Assembly (NCBI GenBank): GCA_034509425.1
Contig: JAVTVJ010000132.1
Location: forward strand, 1,116,001-1,180,000
Length of the DNA stretch: 64,000 bases
Direction: 5' to 3'
Origin: Eopsaltria australis
Taxonomy: Eukaryota; Chordata; Aves; Passeriformes; Petroicidae
Part shown: one piece after another, positions 11,256-22,560 of the stretch
Layout of the letters: each line of letters begins with the position of its first letter
Numbering within the stretch: position 1 is the first letter of the stretch
Made by a program: the position numbers and the translations under genes
Notes under the pieces: generated by a model
Databases searched by the model: none
What the model was told of the DNA's origin: nothing
What the model saw: only the letters and a program-made list of their open reading frames with translations

Positions 11256-12400
11256 ATTTCACAAGATCTGCTCAGGCTGAAGCTGTAGTTGATCCACAAG
11301 CCAGGAAAGATCTGCTCACTCTAGAGCATCAGCTGGAGTTGAGTCAGAACAAGAACTTACGGGCAACTCTTCCCCAGCTGCAGGGTCCAAAGAAACAAAA
11401 AGACAAGGGGACCACCCCATGCAGGTAACCAGGCACCTTGATCATGAAACTTCAAACTGTAAACACTACAAAGACCAGATAATTTCACAGATAACCTGAG
11501 AACATGGTCTTCTGTACTGCCAGTTGTTCAGAAGAATTGGTAGTTCAAAGACATAAGAGATCTTGTATAAAGTGAGGTGATCCTTCTTTGTATGTTAAGA
11601 CCTCATTTTTTCAGTCTTTTAAACAACGGATGGTTCCATGGTTCCAAGAGAGGCCTCGCAACTCCAAGATTTCCATTTAGTACAAAGCATTTTTCAGGGA
11701 TGTTATTTAATCTAACAAAGGCTTACAGGCTTTCTTCTGGTGATGTGAAACAACTACCACATGCAGTTTCAAGTCACATGCACCTGCTGTGCTGTCTGCT
11801 GTAATTCTGCAAGGGTCAGCACCTGATTTAACTAATTTGCAGGCAACAGAATGCTGGAGAAGGCTTTAAGAGTGGCTCTTCAGGCAGCACAAATAAATCT
11901 TTTGTAGTCCTCCCCATTTTTCTGAATAGACAGTCATTCTTCCAGTGACCAGGGACCAAAGACTCTGCAGACCAAATCACTCTGTGTGCCTATCTCACTT
12001 TTTCCAACCATAAGATCATCCTGCCGGTCATTCACTTAAGGACCTTGCATTTTCTAGGAGAACAAGTGGAATAAGAGATTAAGTCAAGGTGTGGCATTTT
12101 TAATGCATCTTTACTTTCAGTAAAAGTGCCTTTAGTTGAATAAACAAGATCCATTTGCTTCACTTAGATTAGTAATTGCTCTAATTTTCTGTGTGCCTGA
12201 ATCTGAAAGGAACAAATGATCTCTCTTTCAAAGCAGTGAATCCAGTTCAATCAATGCTAAAAGCAAACTCTTTGAGCCACTGATGCTTAAGGAAAATTTG
12301 AATATCCTAAGAAGTGGACTATTGTCACTGTCCAGTCTACAACCAATTGTCCTGGGTACTGGTGCTGCAGTACAGGGAGTATCTGTATTTCTACATATTT
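11256..12400. other. No gene recognised
   Basis: A short plus frame ending near 11428 has a GTAACC after it, but it shows no family resemblance and its upstream half is CR1. Nothing else stands out. Confidence 0.45.
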
Positions 12401-12412
12401 GTATATATATAC

Positions 12413-12444
<32 letters not shown>
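12401..12444. repeat. (TA)n(TG)n microsatellite
   Basis: About 20 bp of TA repeats run into about 22 bp of TG repeats. The block is flanked by 13-bp direct repeats, CTGTATTTCTACA, at 12383-12395 and 12449-12461. Confidence 0.92.
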
Positions 12445-13261
12445 ATTGCTGTATTTCTACACACTCCTGTCAATGCCAGATGTATACTCAGCAAAATCCT
12501 GGATTACAGTGTTGTGTTGCAGCCTTCTGACCCTTGTTCAGGCTCCATAAGAGCTAATAAAAATAGCAGCTCCTAGTGAATACAAGAACAAGTCCAGCTA
12601 CATAGCTCAGGACTCTCCTGCACAGGTGCGGATGAGGTCCTCCAACCACAGACCAAAGCAGAGCTGGTTTAGAGATGATTCTGCAGTAAAGTCTTCTCCT
12701 GGCCTAATGAACCACACTAACAAGGTGTGCAGGCATAGTATCAGCTCGGGATTTTAGTCGCAGGATGATTACCCAGTAATTAATGAGCAATCATGCACTT
12801 GAAGTGTCCCCAGCAATCCTGGGGCTGTCAGGAATTGGGAGGGGTAGCCATGGGTGTGGTGCAAAATGCACAGACAAGCAAAGAGAAACTAAATGCACGC
12901 AGAACTGCAGAGGGCAAAGCCTGCTGTTAGGCCTCAGTTTCCCTTGGCATCCCCATCCGAAGCCACAAAACCAGAGTTCGTCTCTGCTGTAACACCTCTG
13001 TCTCTGATCTAACACCTAACCACTGAGGTGACCACAGCCAACAAGAAAAAGGCCAGCAGACAGCTAAGGCTTACTCTAAAGAAGTGGTCAGCCCTGAGAG
13101 CTATTGCTATTGACAGCCAGCCTTCCAGTCCCACCCAAACCAGAGCTCTGTGTTTAACACCTAATCATCACTGTCACCTGAGCCTGCTGAAAGGCTACAA
13201 AGTCAAGATGAAGAACCTAGAAACACCATGGCACCCTGCAACTCTCCCCAAGTACAGATCC

Positions 13262-13760
13262 AAAATTGAAAATATCTGGCGAGGACTCCCACAGAAAAGT
13301 GCCAGAAAGGTCCTACTGGCTTTTGCTTTTTCCCCTGTTGCTTTTCAGCAGCAACACCAACACGACAGGCTATTATGCTTGCCTGGCTAACTAAGTGTAC
13401 AACTACACTCTCTGACTTTAGCAGAGATGGAACTCCAAAACTGAAAATGCCAGGTGACTGCTCCAACACAAAAGGTGACAGAACAAAAAAACTCTTCCTG
13501 GCCATATCCCCATGGAGCCTTTCAGCAGTGCATCCAGATGGGAATAGGAACTTGCCTAGCCAGCTAAATGCATCACCACACCAAATAAGCTCAGATGCTC
13601 AAAATACCTAGCGATGACTCCAAAACAACAGGTGACAGATCAGAAAGATGTTGCTGGCTTTCTGCTGTAGCCTGCTCTTTCCCTGTACATCCTACAGACT
13701 GCAGCACCAACAGTGGGGCTATGCACTTGCCCTTCTAATTTAAGTGTACAATCACATTTT
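13262..13760 (+). repeat. Plus-oriented arm of an inverted ~175-bp tandem repeat
   Basis: Three diverged units start near 13262 (AAAATTGAAAATATCTGGCG), 13437 (AAAACTGAAAATGCCAGGTG) and ~13598 (shortened). Each continues with a block like ACTCCCACAGAAAAGTGCCA. Spacing is about 175 and 155 bp. A further, poorer unit may precede at 13000-13260, where an ACACCTAA-containing segment recurs. Confidence 0.65.
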
Positions 13761-13839
13761 TTTCACTGTTTCAAATAATTTGTGGTACTGGGTGAGTTCA
13801 CCTGGGATCTTAGCCTGTGCTGGTGGTGCAGTTTACCAA

Positions 13840-14440
13840 AGATTATAGCAGTTTACAGGCTGCAATAGGAGAGTGAAGCAAGAGTTTTCTGCCCTGGCAC
13901 TTTTGTATGGGAGCAATCCATGAATGTTTACTGTTTTCAAGCTTAGTTGCTGGCTATTAAAAAAACAGGATTGCACATTTAAGCGAGAAGGAAAGCACAC
14001 AGCCCCACTGTTTCTGGTGTGGTTTACAGCCTGCGTGAGAAAAGAAAAAGCATGCAACAGCTTTCTGGCCTGGCACCTTTCCTGTGGGAGCAGTCGCTGG
14101 ACATTTTCAATTTTGGAGCTGGAACCTGACACGAGTAAATAATGTTATGTACATTGCGGTGGGAAGGAGAGCACATAGCCCTAGTGTTAGTGGAGCACTT
14201 TATAGGCTTCGATGGGAAAATGAAGGTCAGCACTGCGTTCTGCCTGGATGTTCTCTGCGGGAGCAACCCGTGATGTATTCAGTTTTGGAGCTGCCCTGGG
14301 GGTCCGTAAGGTAACACTACGGTACACGGAGTTTGTTAGGCGAGTGCCTTGCCCCACCTAGTGGCTATATCGAGGGGAAGGTAAAAGCCAGCAGCAGTTT
14401 TCCATGCTGACGCATTTCGTGGATCTGCGCTGCAGTTCCT
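13840..14440 (-). repeat. Minus-oriented arm of the same ~175-bp tandem repeat
   Basis: On the minus strand the unit reads CCAAAATTGAAAATGTCCAG then CGACTGCTCCCACAGGAAAG and GTGCCAGGCCAGAAAG, which matches the plus-strand units at 13262 block by block. Copies are anchored by GGGAGCAATCC (13909), GGGAGCAGTCG (14087) and GGGAGCAACCC (14259), 172-178 bp apart, with a fourth weak copy near 14400. The two arms meet at about 13.76-13.84 kb. Confidence 0.65.
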
Positions 14441-14572
14441 GAACATAACAGCAACAGAGGCACCAGTGACAGCAAGAACTCCTGCCAAAGCCAGGGTTTC
14501 CATTCCCACTCAAGCAGCTGCCATTCCTGCTAGGACAGCACAGGTAGCTTTACAACACCTTAGAGTGTTTTC

Positions 14573-14695
14573 CAGTACCTAAAGGAGACTTCAAGAGGGC
14601 TGAAGACAGACTTCGTACAAGGGCAAATAGTGATGGGACAAGGGGAAATGGTCTTTAGCTGAAGGAGGATAGATTTAGAGGTTTAGATTACATTA
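14573..14695 (+). mobile_element. Short CR1 fragment, sense strand
   Basis: CAGTACCTAAAGGAGACTTC, then ACAAGGGCAAATAGTGATGG and GACAAGGGGAAATGGTCTTT, match the middle of the CR1 3' region. Both ends are missing. Confidence 0.75.
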
Positions 14696-14848
14696 CATTC
14701 CTCACCTGCCCTAAACCTTCCCACTGAAACTTTTTGGAAAATTCTGCCAAAATTTGGGATAAATTCAGAGATTAACAAAATTATTTTTTCTGGTGCTTAA
14801 CATTATTGATAATAACAATTTCCCCATTTCAGTTCCTCCAGTACATAA

Positions 14849-15362
14849 TCATAGAATCAGAATCACAGAATGGTTTGGATAGGAAGGGACATGAAAGATG
14901 ATCTAGTTCCAAGCTCCTTGCCTTTTGTAGGCATGCCACCCACTAGACCAGGTTGCTCAAACCCCCATTCAACTTGGTATTAAACACTTCCAGGGATGAA
15001 ACAGAAACAGCTTGTCTGAGATACACATGCCAGTGCCCCACCATCCTGACAGGAAAGAATTTCTTCCTAACACCTAATCTAAACCTTCTCTCTGTCAGTC
15101 TGAAACTGATGCCCCTTGTCCTGTCACCCTATGTCCTTGTCCAAAACCCCATTCCAGCACTCTTGGAGCCTCTTTAATTACTCAAAGGGGGTCTAAGGTC
15201 TCGCTAGAGCCTTCTCCTGACCAAATAACCCCAACTCTCTCAGCCTCTCTCTATAGCAGAGGTGCTCCAGCCCTCTGATCTTTTTCATGTCCTCCTCTGA
15301 ACTCACTCCACCAGGTCCATGTCCTTCTCATGATGGGGGCACCAGAACTGAACTGAGCAGTT
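14849..15362 (-). mobile_element. CR1 retrotransposon, 3' portion, antisense
   Basis: The plus strand reads the CR1 3' end in reverse: AATCACAGAATGGTTTGGAT, CACTAGACCAGGTTGCTCAA, AACACTTCCAGGGATGAAAC, AAAGAATTTCTTCCTAACAC, CTTGTCCTGTCACCCTATGT, CTCTCTATAGCAGAGGTGCT. It is one of the best preserved CR1 copies in the window. Confidence 0.9.
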
Positions 15363-18300
15363 TTATGTGATTCTTAGAACTTCACATGCTCTTGTGCAGT
15401 TCAGACCAAGGTAAGTCCTTCCCAGGATCTATGATGAGTGTTTCAGAGCAACCTCTCTTTTCAAATCTTCTGTCCTTTGCAAAGATTTTTTTTTTTACAG
15501 ATATAAGATTGATCCTGTCACAGACTGGTGTGTACTCTCCCTGACAGTGCCAAGAACTATTTCTTTGTTTCCTCTCTGAGTGCACCTTGTATTTCTAACA
15601 AATGAGCTATTGTAATTCACACAACCCAGGTTTATTCAGCACACTATCAGACCTGAGTGCTGTCAGGCTTGTTTATTGTTTTATGTCCTTTCAGACCTTT
15701 AGTAGGAAGGTGCAAAAGCCTGTCTTTCAGCACGTACACCTCTCATATCAACAAAGAGCTGAGTGACACTGTTGTTCTTCCTCTGCATGATGGCTTGTTA
15801 AATAAATCTCATGTCTTGCTCTTGTTTCTGAAGAATTGGTTTTACCTCCACAGCTAAAGAAGACCCAGACAAGCTGACACATTTCTAGAATATGTTCAAG
15901 AATAAAATATGCTAGTTTGCATAGCATTTCTCAAATTTGGGTCAGCAGAAACTCAACTAAAAGTCATTTGTAAAGAAAAAGTTTTTTATGTAGTCTCAAA
16001 TTTTTCCTGGTAGTCAAGGGTTCACTCTGTTTGAGCAAATGCTTCTGAGGAATTTCAGAAGTATTCCCCAGAAATAATTCCTTCAACTGTGCAAATCTTT
16101 TGAGTGTTGCTCTTACTTGAAATAGGCAGTGTTGAGATAAAATAAAGATTTATTTTTCAAGGTTTCCACAGGGTCCTTCCCAAAGCTTATGGCAAGATTT
16201 GTGCAGCTCCTTGAGCCAAAATGGAAACACACTCCTCATCTCCTGTCCTCCCATCACTTGCAGAGGTGACCTTTGAAAAGTGTGTTTGAAGAAGGATGGT
16301 TCAGATATTTGGCAGCACATCCCAGCTGACCTTTACTGAGATGCTTTTTGCTGTTGAGCTGTCATCACTGTGCATGTTCCTGCTCTTGGTGTAGCTCAGC
16401 TGTGCTGGGAGAATCTCTCCTCCACTGCTCGTGTCAGAGTGGAGTTGTGCTCTTGCACATTAAGAATGCGCACCAGCCAAGCATCAGAGCTAAGCTGACA
16501 AGCTGTAACTTCTTAACCACCCACTTAAATATATATAACTGTTCACCTGAGGGCTTTCATTTAGTTTTCAACCCCCTGTGCTAGTGATAGTATTCATGCA
16601 CTCACTTAACTTTGTGTATACGGGTGTCTGATGTCAACTAGCCCACTCTGATAAATGAAGTGTAGAACATAAGTAAATGTTTGCAGAAAGAAAGTGCAGA
16701 TCCTGTTTATATCTTTCATATCTCTGAAGGAAAATAAACTATTGTCCAGTAAATCAGTCTCCATGAAAAACTCGTTACATCATTTTGCTATTGAGCAACA
16801 GTACTGCTGCTGCTGTGGCAAGAGGGGACAGTCTGAGGGCTTGAGCCAGCCAGTCCTAAGTAGAATTCATTCTATAACATTTAGAACTGGGTCAAAAGAG
16901 TAAGGAAAAAGTGTTCAAAGTTCATATATTGGGGAAAACTTTTATGACATTCAAATTAAAACTTACTGATGTCAGGATTTTACTACTGCATTTGGTTTTG
17001 AACTTGTTTGAAAAAGATGTCAAGTTGCCAACAAGTAGTGTAAAGTTTATATGTCATCAGATGTAGAAATGAGGTGGAATAAGGGTTATATTTCTTCTTG
17101 AACTATCCTGAAGTGCTCTTTCTAGAAATAGATGGTATTTGTAATATAAGATGTACCATACATCTGAAACTGTAGTCATTCATTTTCTGGTGAGACTGAT
17201 CTCTTCCACCCCCACTCCTTTTCGAGAGGCCCCTTTAGCAAGTCCTCTGAAGGGCACAAAGAGAGAAGTAGTTTGCTGTATTAATCTCTGATCTGGCATT
17301 TTGGTGAGCGGGTCAGGGATTTAAATCCTTTTCCATATAACAGAAAGAAATCTTTGCCTTCTCCAGAGACTAATTCTATGAATTGCTGTGACTTTTATGT
17401 GCTGCACTCGTTTATCCATTCAACTTCATTGTAACAATGTGGTAGAAGATGATCTTCAATTGATTTTTAAATTCATTCTACCTTAAAATTCAAATAAAAT
17501 TTCTTTCATCCCCTTAGTTTACTGACTACTGTCTATCAAAGCCAGATCATAACTATTCTCACTGCTAAAAATTTTCATTTTGACAGAGGCTTTACATGGA
17601 GTTTATCTCCTGGTGCAGCTTGAAGAGGCCCACTGATTTATAGTCACGTAAGATTCTGAAGAATGTGTAATCTTCCGTTCTACATTATCATCCTGTCCTC
17701 AAACCTTCCACCGACTTAGTGTTAATCATCTTCTTGCTTAAACATCTGGTCTCTAGACAACCAGAAATTGCACTGAAGTATAAACTGTGAGGTTGCTCTT
17801 CAACCTCTCACATTATCACTCAATAACAGATATCAGAGATACTTTGAATAAATATTGTATGCATTGCAATGACTTTGGAAATCTTTATCCCTCTCTAGAA
17901 AGGAGGAGATACCCAGCTGCCATATCAAAACTGTAAATATTTGAAACTAAATTGCACAAAAGGTGCTTTCTATTTGAACCATAACAGTGGGATTTGCCGG
18001 ATTAAATATAAACGTATTTGATGGTGATGTTTGTGTCTGAGCTCACTTTTTTGCTGTTGGAAGAAAGAGGCACTTTTAGAGACCGATTGTAAAGGACTCT
18101 GATCCAGCAATTGATCTTTATTCCATACATTATTCTAGAGACACAAAATTCAGAAGATCTGGAAGAGGTTACCTGAGCCCCCATTCAGTCTCCTAGGGTG
18201 AATCGGGTACTCCTGGACCTTCCTTTGAAAAAGTTTATCTGAGCTATTACAAATAAAAGGGAAAGACCAGATGCTGTGTTGACTTCAGTAGAAAAGGCAT

Positions 18301-21300
18301 GCACAGATGGCTTAATCTCTCAATAACCGATGATTCGTTGTATCTGAAATTCCATTTCGGCTTCTGAAAAGTTATGTACCTGCTTTAAGCTGTTCTACTC
18401 TTGGCCACAGAGAGAGAAAAGAATCTCTAAAGAACATCGTTTCTGCACCAAAATATGTAAAATCATTTATTAGTGATGTGATGACTCTGGAGGTACCTCT
18501 GTCTCTCTGTTGGTTATAGATCTCAAATTATCTGCCCAGCTTTAAGCATGATGGAGTGAGATGGGATTAATTTGACCATTATCAGGCCAGAACTCAGGGC
18601 CCATACCAGTACAAAGATTTTCATAAGATGACTCTGAAGGTGGTCAGATTCCAGGCTTAACTAGTTTAAAAAGTTAAAAAAAAAAAAAAAAGTTTAAAAA
18701 AAAAAGAAAAGAAAGTATCCTCACCAAAATAAAGACAAAACCCACATTTCTGAACAATGTGAGCCCATGTACCTTAGGTTGAAGAGATTATCTATATATA
18801 AGAAAAAATACCTGCCAGTGACAAGCTTAACTCCTTAAATGGTTAATTTGATTCAAAAGTGACATAAAAATTCTTGCAAGGTAGAGACCAAATGGGAAGA
18901 GCAAAATGACCAGAAGATCATCGGTCTTCTCTCCCACCTGCTATTATTATTTTTCCATCAGAGCCTGATGGATAAAATGTATCTTAAAAATTCAGCGCTC
19001 CACTCTGATGGTAAGAGGAAGAGTTTTTCTGTCATTTGCAGTGTACACCAAGATATTATCTTGACTCTCAGGACTGTAAATGCTGCTGCTGTCATATCAC
19101 AGCTTTAATGGGCACTTACAGGGACTGCTTGGGTAAGCTGAATTCTGTGTTTAAAAGGCCCTTCTGAGTTCTGGTTATGTCACTAACTATGCAAAGTGCA
19201 TAAGCAAGTAAACATTGTGGAAAGGAAAAAGAGAACAATCATTGTGTAAATAAGGGAATTGCTTACGTGTCTAATACAGGATTTCAGATGACAAATTGTT
19301 CAGCATCACATTATTATGCAATTTCTATATATCATTAGCAGTTTCCCTTTGTAATCTGCATATTTTTCTAACATAAGATTCCTTTGATGATAGTCCATTT
19401 TATCATGCTGGGTGGTGTTTCTAACTACCAGAGTGAGTACATAATTATTTTTGCTGTTATTACACTCATTAATGATCTGAGAAGATTTTTTCCTTCTGGA
19501 TGTTTTTCCCAGCACAACACAACACATTACTGTAATGGGAAGTATTATTTTGAGAACCAAACTAAATTTCCCAATAACTGTTTCCTGATAATTTCCCATT
19601 TTCTGTTGAACCCCAGACACAAGTTTGTAATCTCTCTTGGTGTCAGAACGCTGTCTACATGTTCTGGAAATGCTGAGACTGAACACATTCTCCAACAGCA
19701 GTGGTGCAATGATTTATACTGGATCCTTTTAAGGCTGACTCTTGTTGCTTTTCATGTGCTCAACCAGTTGTTCTTGAGCTCAGGTGAGTCTCAGGTCGTC
19801 TTCAAATCTCAAGCAATATTTTAGAAGTAAATGAGGTACTTCAAGTGTAAAATGTCACATCTTGAGACTGGAATACTAAAACTGGAATGCAATAAATCTG
19901 AATTCAATCAGGAGAATATCTTCTAGAAGTCTAAACTGAGAACCGACATTCCCAAGCACAGACAATACGAGAAAAGAGGAGATTACAAAGAACAATGAGT
20001 ATGGGTTTTACGTTGTTCATAAGAAAACAAATCCAAATCCAATGTTTTGGAAATCTCCTTTATGAAAGAAGCACAAACCAAGTTTGGAAGCACAGATCAA
20101 CTCTCAGTTCAGTCTTTGAAATATGGATCAAAATTGTCTGCACCCATTGAGGCGTCAGTCAGTTCTGCTCTGCTTATGTTTCTTGAAGGCATCTGCTTTT
20201 TATCTCATTGGGACTACTGCAAAATAATTTTCTGCCATAAATTTTGAGTGACTTTTTCCCCTGAAAATGAAAGATGTAAGTGGCTTCTTACTAGCAAACG
20301 AATAATTCCTGGGTCTGTCTAAGGCTGTGTGTGCTACTCTAAAGGGTGGTGCTCCTGTCCAGAATAGAGCTGGTGGAGCTGTGGTCAATAAAGATTAATC
20401 CCATCACACATATTGCTGGTTCAATTACCAAATTAGAATCTAAGCAGATAAGTTATATCAACCAGAAATGAAATTTTTAAGCCATGTTCTGTTGAGGTGG
20501 TCAAATAGAAGGGTTGGATAGAATTGTACAATTTGATCTATTTAGGTCAGAAATCAGCAGAAACCAAGCTGAGGATTACATGCCATTCATGAAATGGAAG
20601 ATTAGGAACAGCGCAATATCAGTCCCAGGGAAAAGGAATATCCCTGGACTACAGAACAATGATTCAAATGCCTCCAAGTCACTTCTAGTGAAGGGAGCCC
20701 CACTCCAAAATTTTGGATGTGTCCTCAGTGCTCTGTACCATACACTGTGCTGAGCTGGATGGAGGACACAGACAGCATCACAATCTCTTCCCCAGCAGTT
20801 AACTTTGGTTAAGGGGTTCATGAGTTAAGTGCCTCTGAAATGCAAGTACTGCTCCAAGGTTTAAATACTATTTGGGACACAGAAACCTGTTTTTTCCTTC
20901 ATAAGCCTCCTTCAGAGAGCTCTTCTTCAGGATCATCCTTCTCCTCCCCCTGGTGTGCACAGCAGTCTGAGTTCATGCTTGGAGATGAGTGATGGGCATC
21001 AAGATGCTGTGTCTGCCTTCCAGTAGCCTTCTTTGGCATGAGATCTGGATCCCTGGACCAGGCTGCCCCATGACAGCACCTCCATCAGTAGCATCTGGAA
21101 AGTTGTCACATGAGTCATCATCAGTCATCAGTGATATCAGCAACTTCATGCTGGTTTCCTATTGTTATTCATGCAAATTTTCCTATTGAAATTTGGCAGG
21201 ACATACAGCCCAGGTGCAGCCATAATTTCAAGGCAACCTGATATGTTTTTTCAGAAAAAAATAAATAAGGTCTCTTCAGTCATGTTAGAGTCATGTGTCT

Positions 21301-21761
21301 GAGCAGAGAGGCTTCTCAGGTTCCCAAGCTTTGTGATCAAAGCTCCATTCTGCTTTCTCCTCTCCCAGATGAGTGGGATAACGTACATTGACCTTTCCCT
21401 TGATTTTGCTGAATGACACATACGTGAAGCCACATAAGTTGTTCTGGGATCCTGCTGGCACAATGGGTTAAGTCAGTAGAACAGAGGACTGAGGCTGTCC
21501 TGTCTCCTCATCTCCATGGTAACCTCTCACAAACTGATATTTTACCCATATGCAAATGCTTAACAAAGAGCATATGCAATTCAATGGTATAGGATGTTGA
21601 GTTAAAAAACTTCCTATACAATAACCATGGTTGTGCCACTATAAACTACACTCCACAGCCGGAGTTCAGGCTGGTAAGCTTTAGAAATCTTTTGAAACTG
21701 TAACTTTCTCTCAGGTGAAATGGTCCAAAAATATCTATCTGTTTCCCCCAGTTCCCAGCTT
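15363..21761. other. Long stretch without recognised gene or element
   Basis: AT-rich DNA with many stops in all frames. The longest frame outside repeats (19384-19824, plus, 146 codons) resembles no family I know, is overlapped by a 129-codon frame on the other strand, and has no splice or start context to support it. Confidence 0.45.
18668..18715. repeat. Low-complexity A-rich tract
   Basis: Two runs of A broken by GTTT and followed by AAAAGAAAAGAAAG. It could be an old poly-A tail, but no element is recognisable on its 5' side. Confidence 0.75.
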
Positions 21762-22560
21762 GTCAACACACTGGAGGAAAGAGATGTCATCCAAAGGGAC
21801 CTTGTCAGACTGAAGAGGTAGACTTTGTGAGCCTCATGAAGTTCAACAAGGCCAAGTGCAATGTTCTGGACCTGGGTGGGGACAATTCTATAGCACAAAC
21901 ACAGGCTAGGTGGAGAATGGATTGAGAGCAGCCCTGAGCAGAAGGACTTGGTGGCACTGATGAACGACAGCAATATGCATTCACAACCCAGAAAGCTAAG
22001 CACATCCTGGCCTGCATCCAAAGCAGAGTGGCCAGCAAAGCAAGGGAGGGAATTCTGCCCCTCTACTCTGCCCTCATGGACCCCACCTGGAGTGCTGCAT
22101 CCAGCTCTGGGGTTCCCAACACAAGGATTTGGACATGCTGAACAAATCCAGAGGAGGGCATGAAGATGCCCAGAGGGCTGGAGCACCTCTGCTACTAACA
22201 CAGGGTCAGAAAGCTGGAGTTTTTCAGCCTGGAGAAGGGAAGGCTCTGGGGAGACCTTCGAGCTGCTTCCAGTACCTGAAGGGGCTGCAAGAGAGATGGA
22301 GAGGGACTTTAGACAAAGACATAGAGTGACAGGACAAGGGGCCTTGACTTCATATTGAAAGAGGGAAGTTCTTGTTTCCCATGAGGATGGCGAAGGACTG
22401 GCATGTGTCTCTCAGAAAAGCTATGTCCAGTCCATCCCTGGAAGTGTTTAAGACCAAGCTGGATGGGGCTTTGAAAAACCTGGTCTAGTGGAAGGTGTTG
22501 AAACTAGATAGTCTTTATAGTCTTTAAGGTGTCTTTCAACCCAAAACATTCTATGATATA
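21762..22560 (+). mobile_element. CR1 retrotransposon, end of reverse transcriptase region plus 3' UTR, sense
   Basis: The longest CR1 copy here. The 5' part (CATGAAGTTCAACAAGGCCA, GTGCAATGTTCTGGACCTGG, GAGAATGGATTGAGAGCAGC, CCCCTCTACTCTGCCCTCAT) belongs to the 3' end of the second CR1 reading frame. The rest runs through CAGCCTGGAGAAGGGAAGGC, CCATCCCTGGAAGTGTTTAA and a tail ending CATTCTATGAT. Frame is broken, so it is inactive. A 195-codon antisense frame across it is a shadow. Confidence 0.92.

Noticed and set aside
11165..11428. Plus-strand frame ending before GTAACC, considered as an exon
   Set aside because: Its first third is the CR1 tail and the remainder shows no conserved motif.
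19384..19824. 146-codon plus-strand frame with several possible N-glycosylation sites
   Set aside because: No family resemblance, an overlapping 129-codon frame on the other strand, and AT-rich surroundings; length is within what 64 kb can give by chance.
21614..22201. 195-codon minus-strand frame
   Set aside because: It runs antisense through a CR1 element and is a shadow of that repeat.
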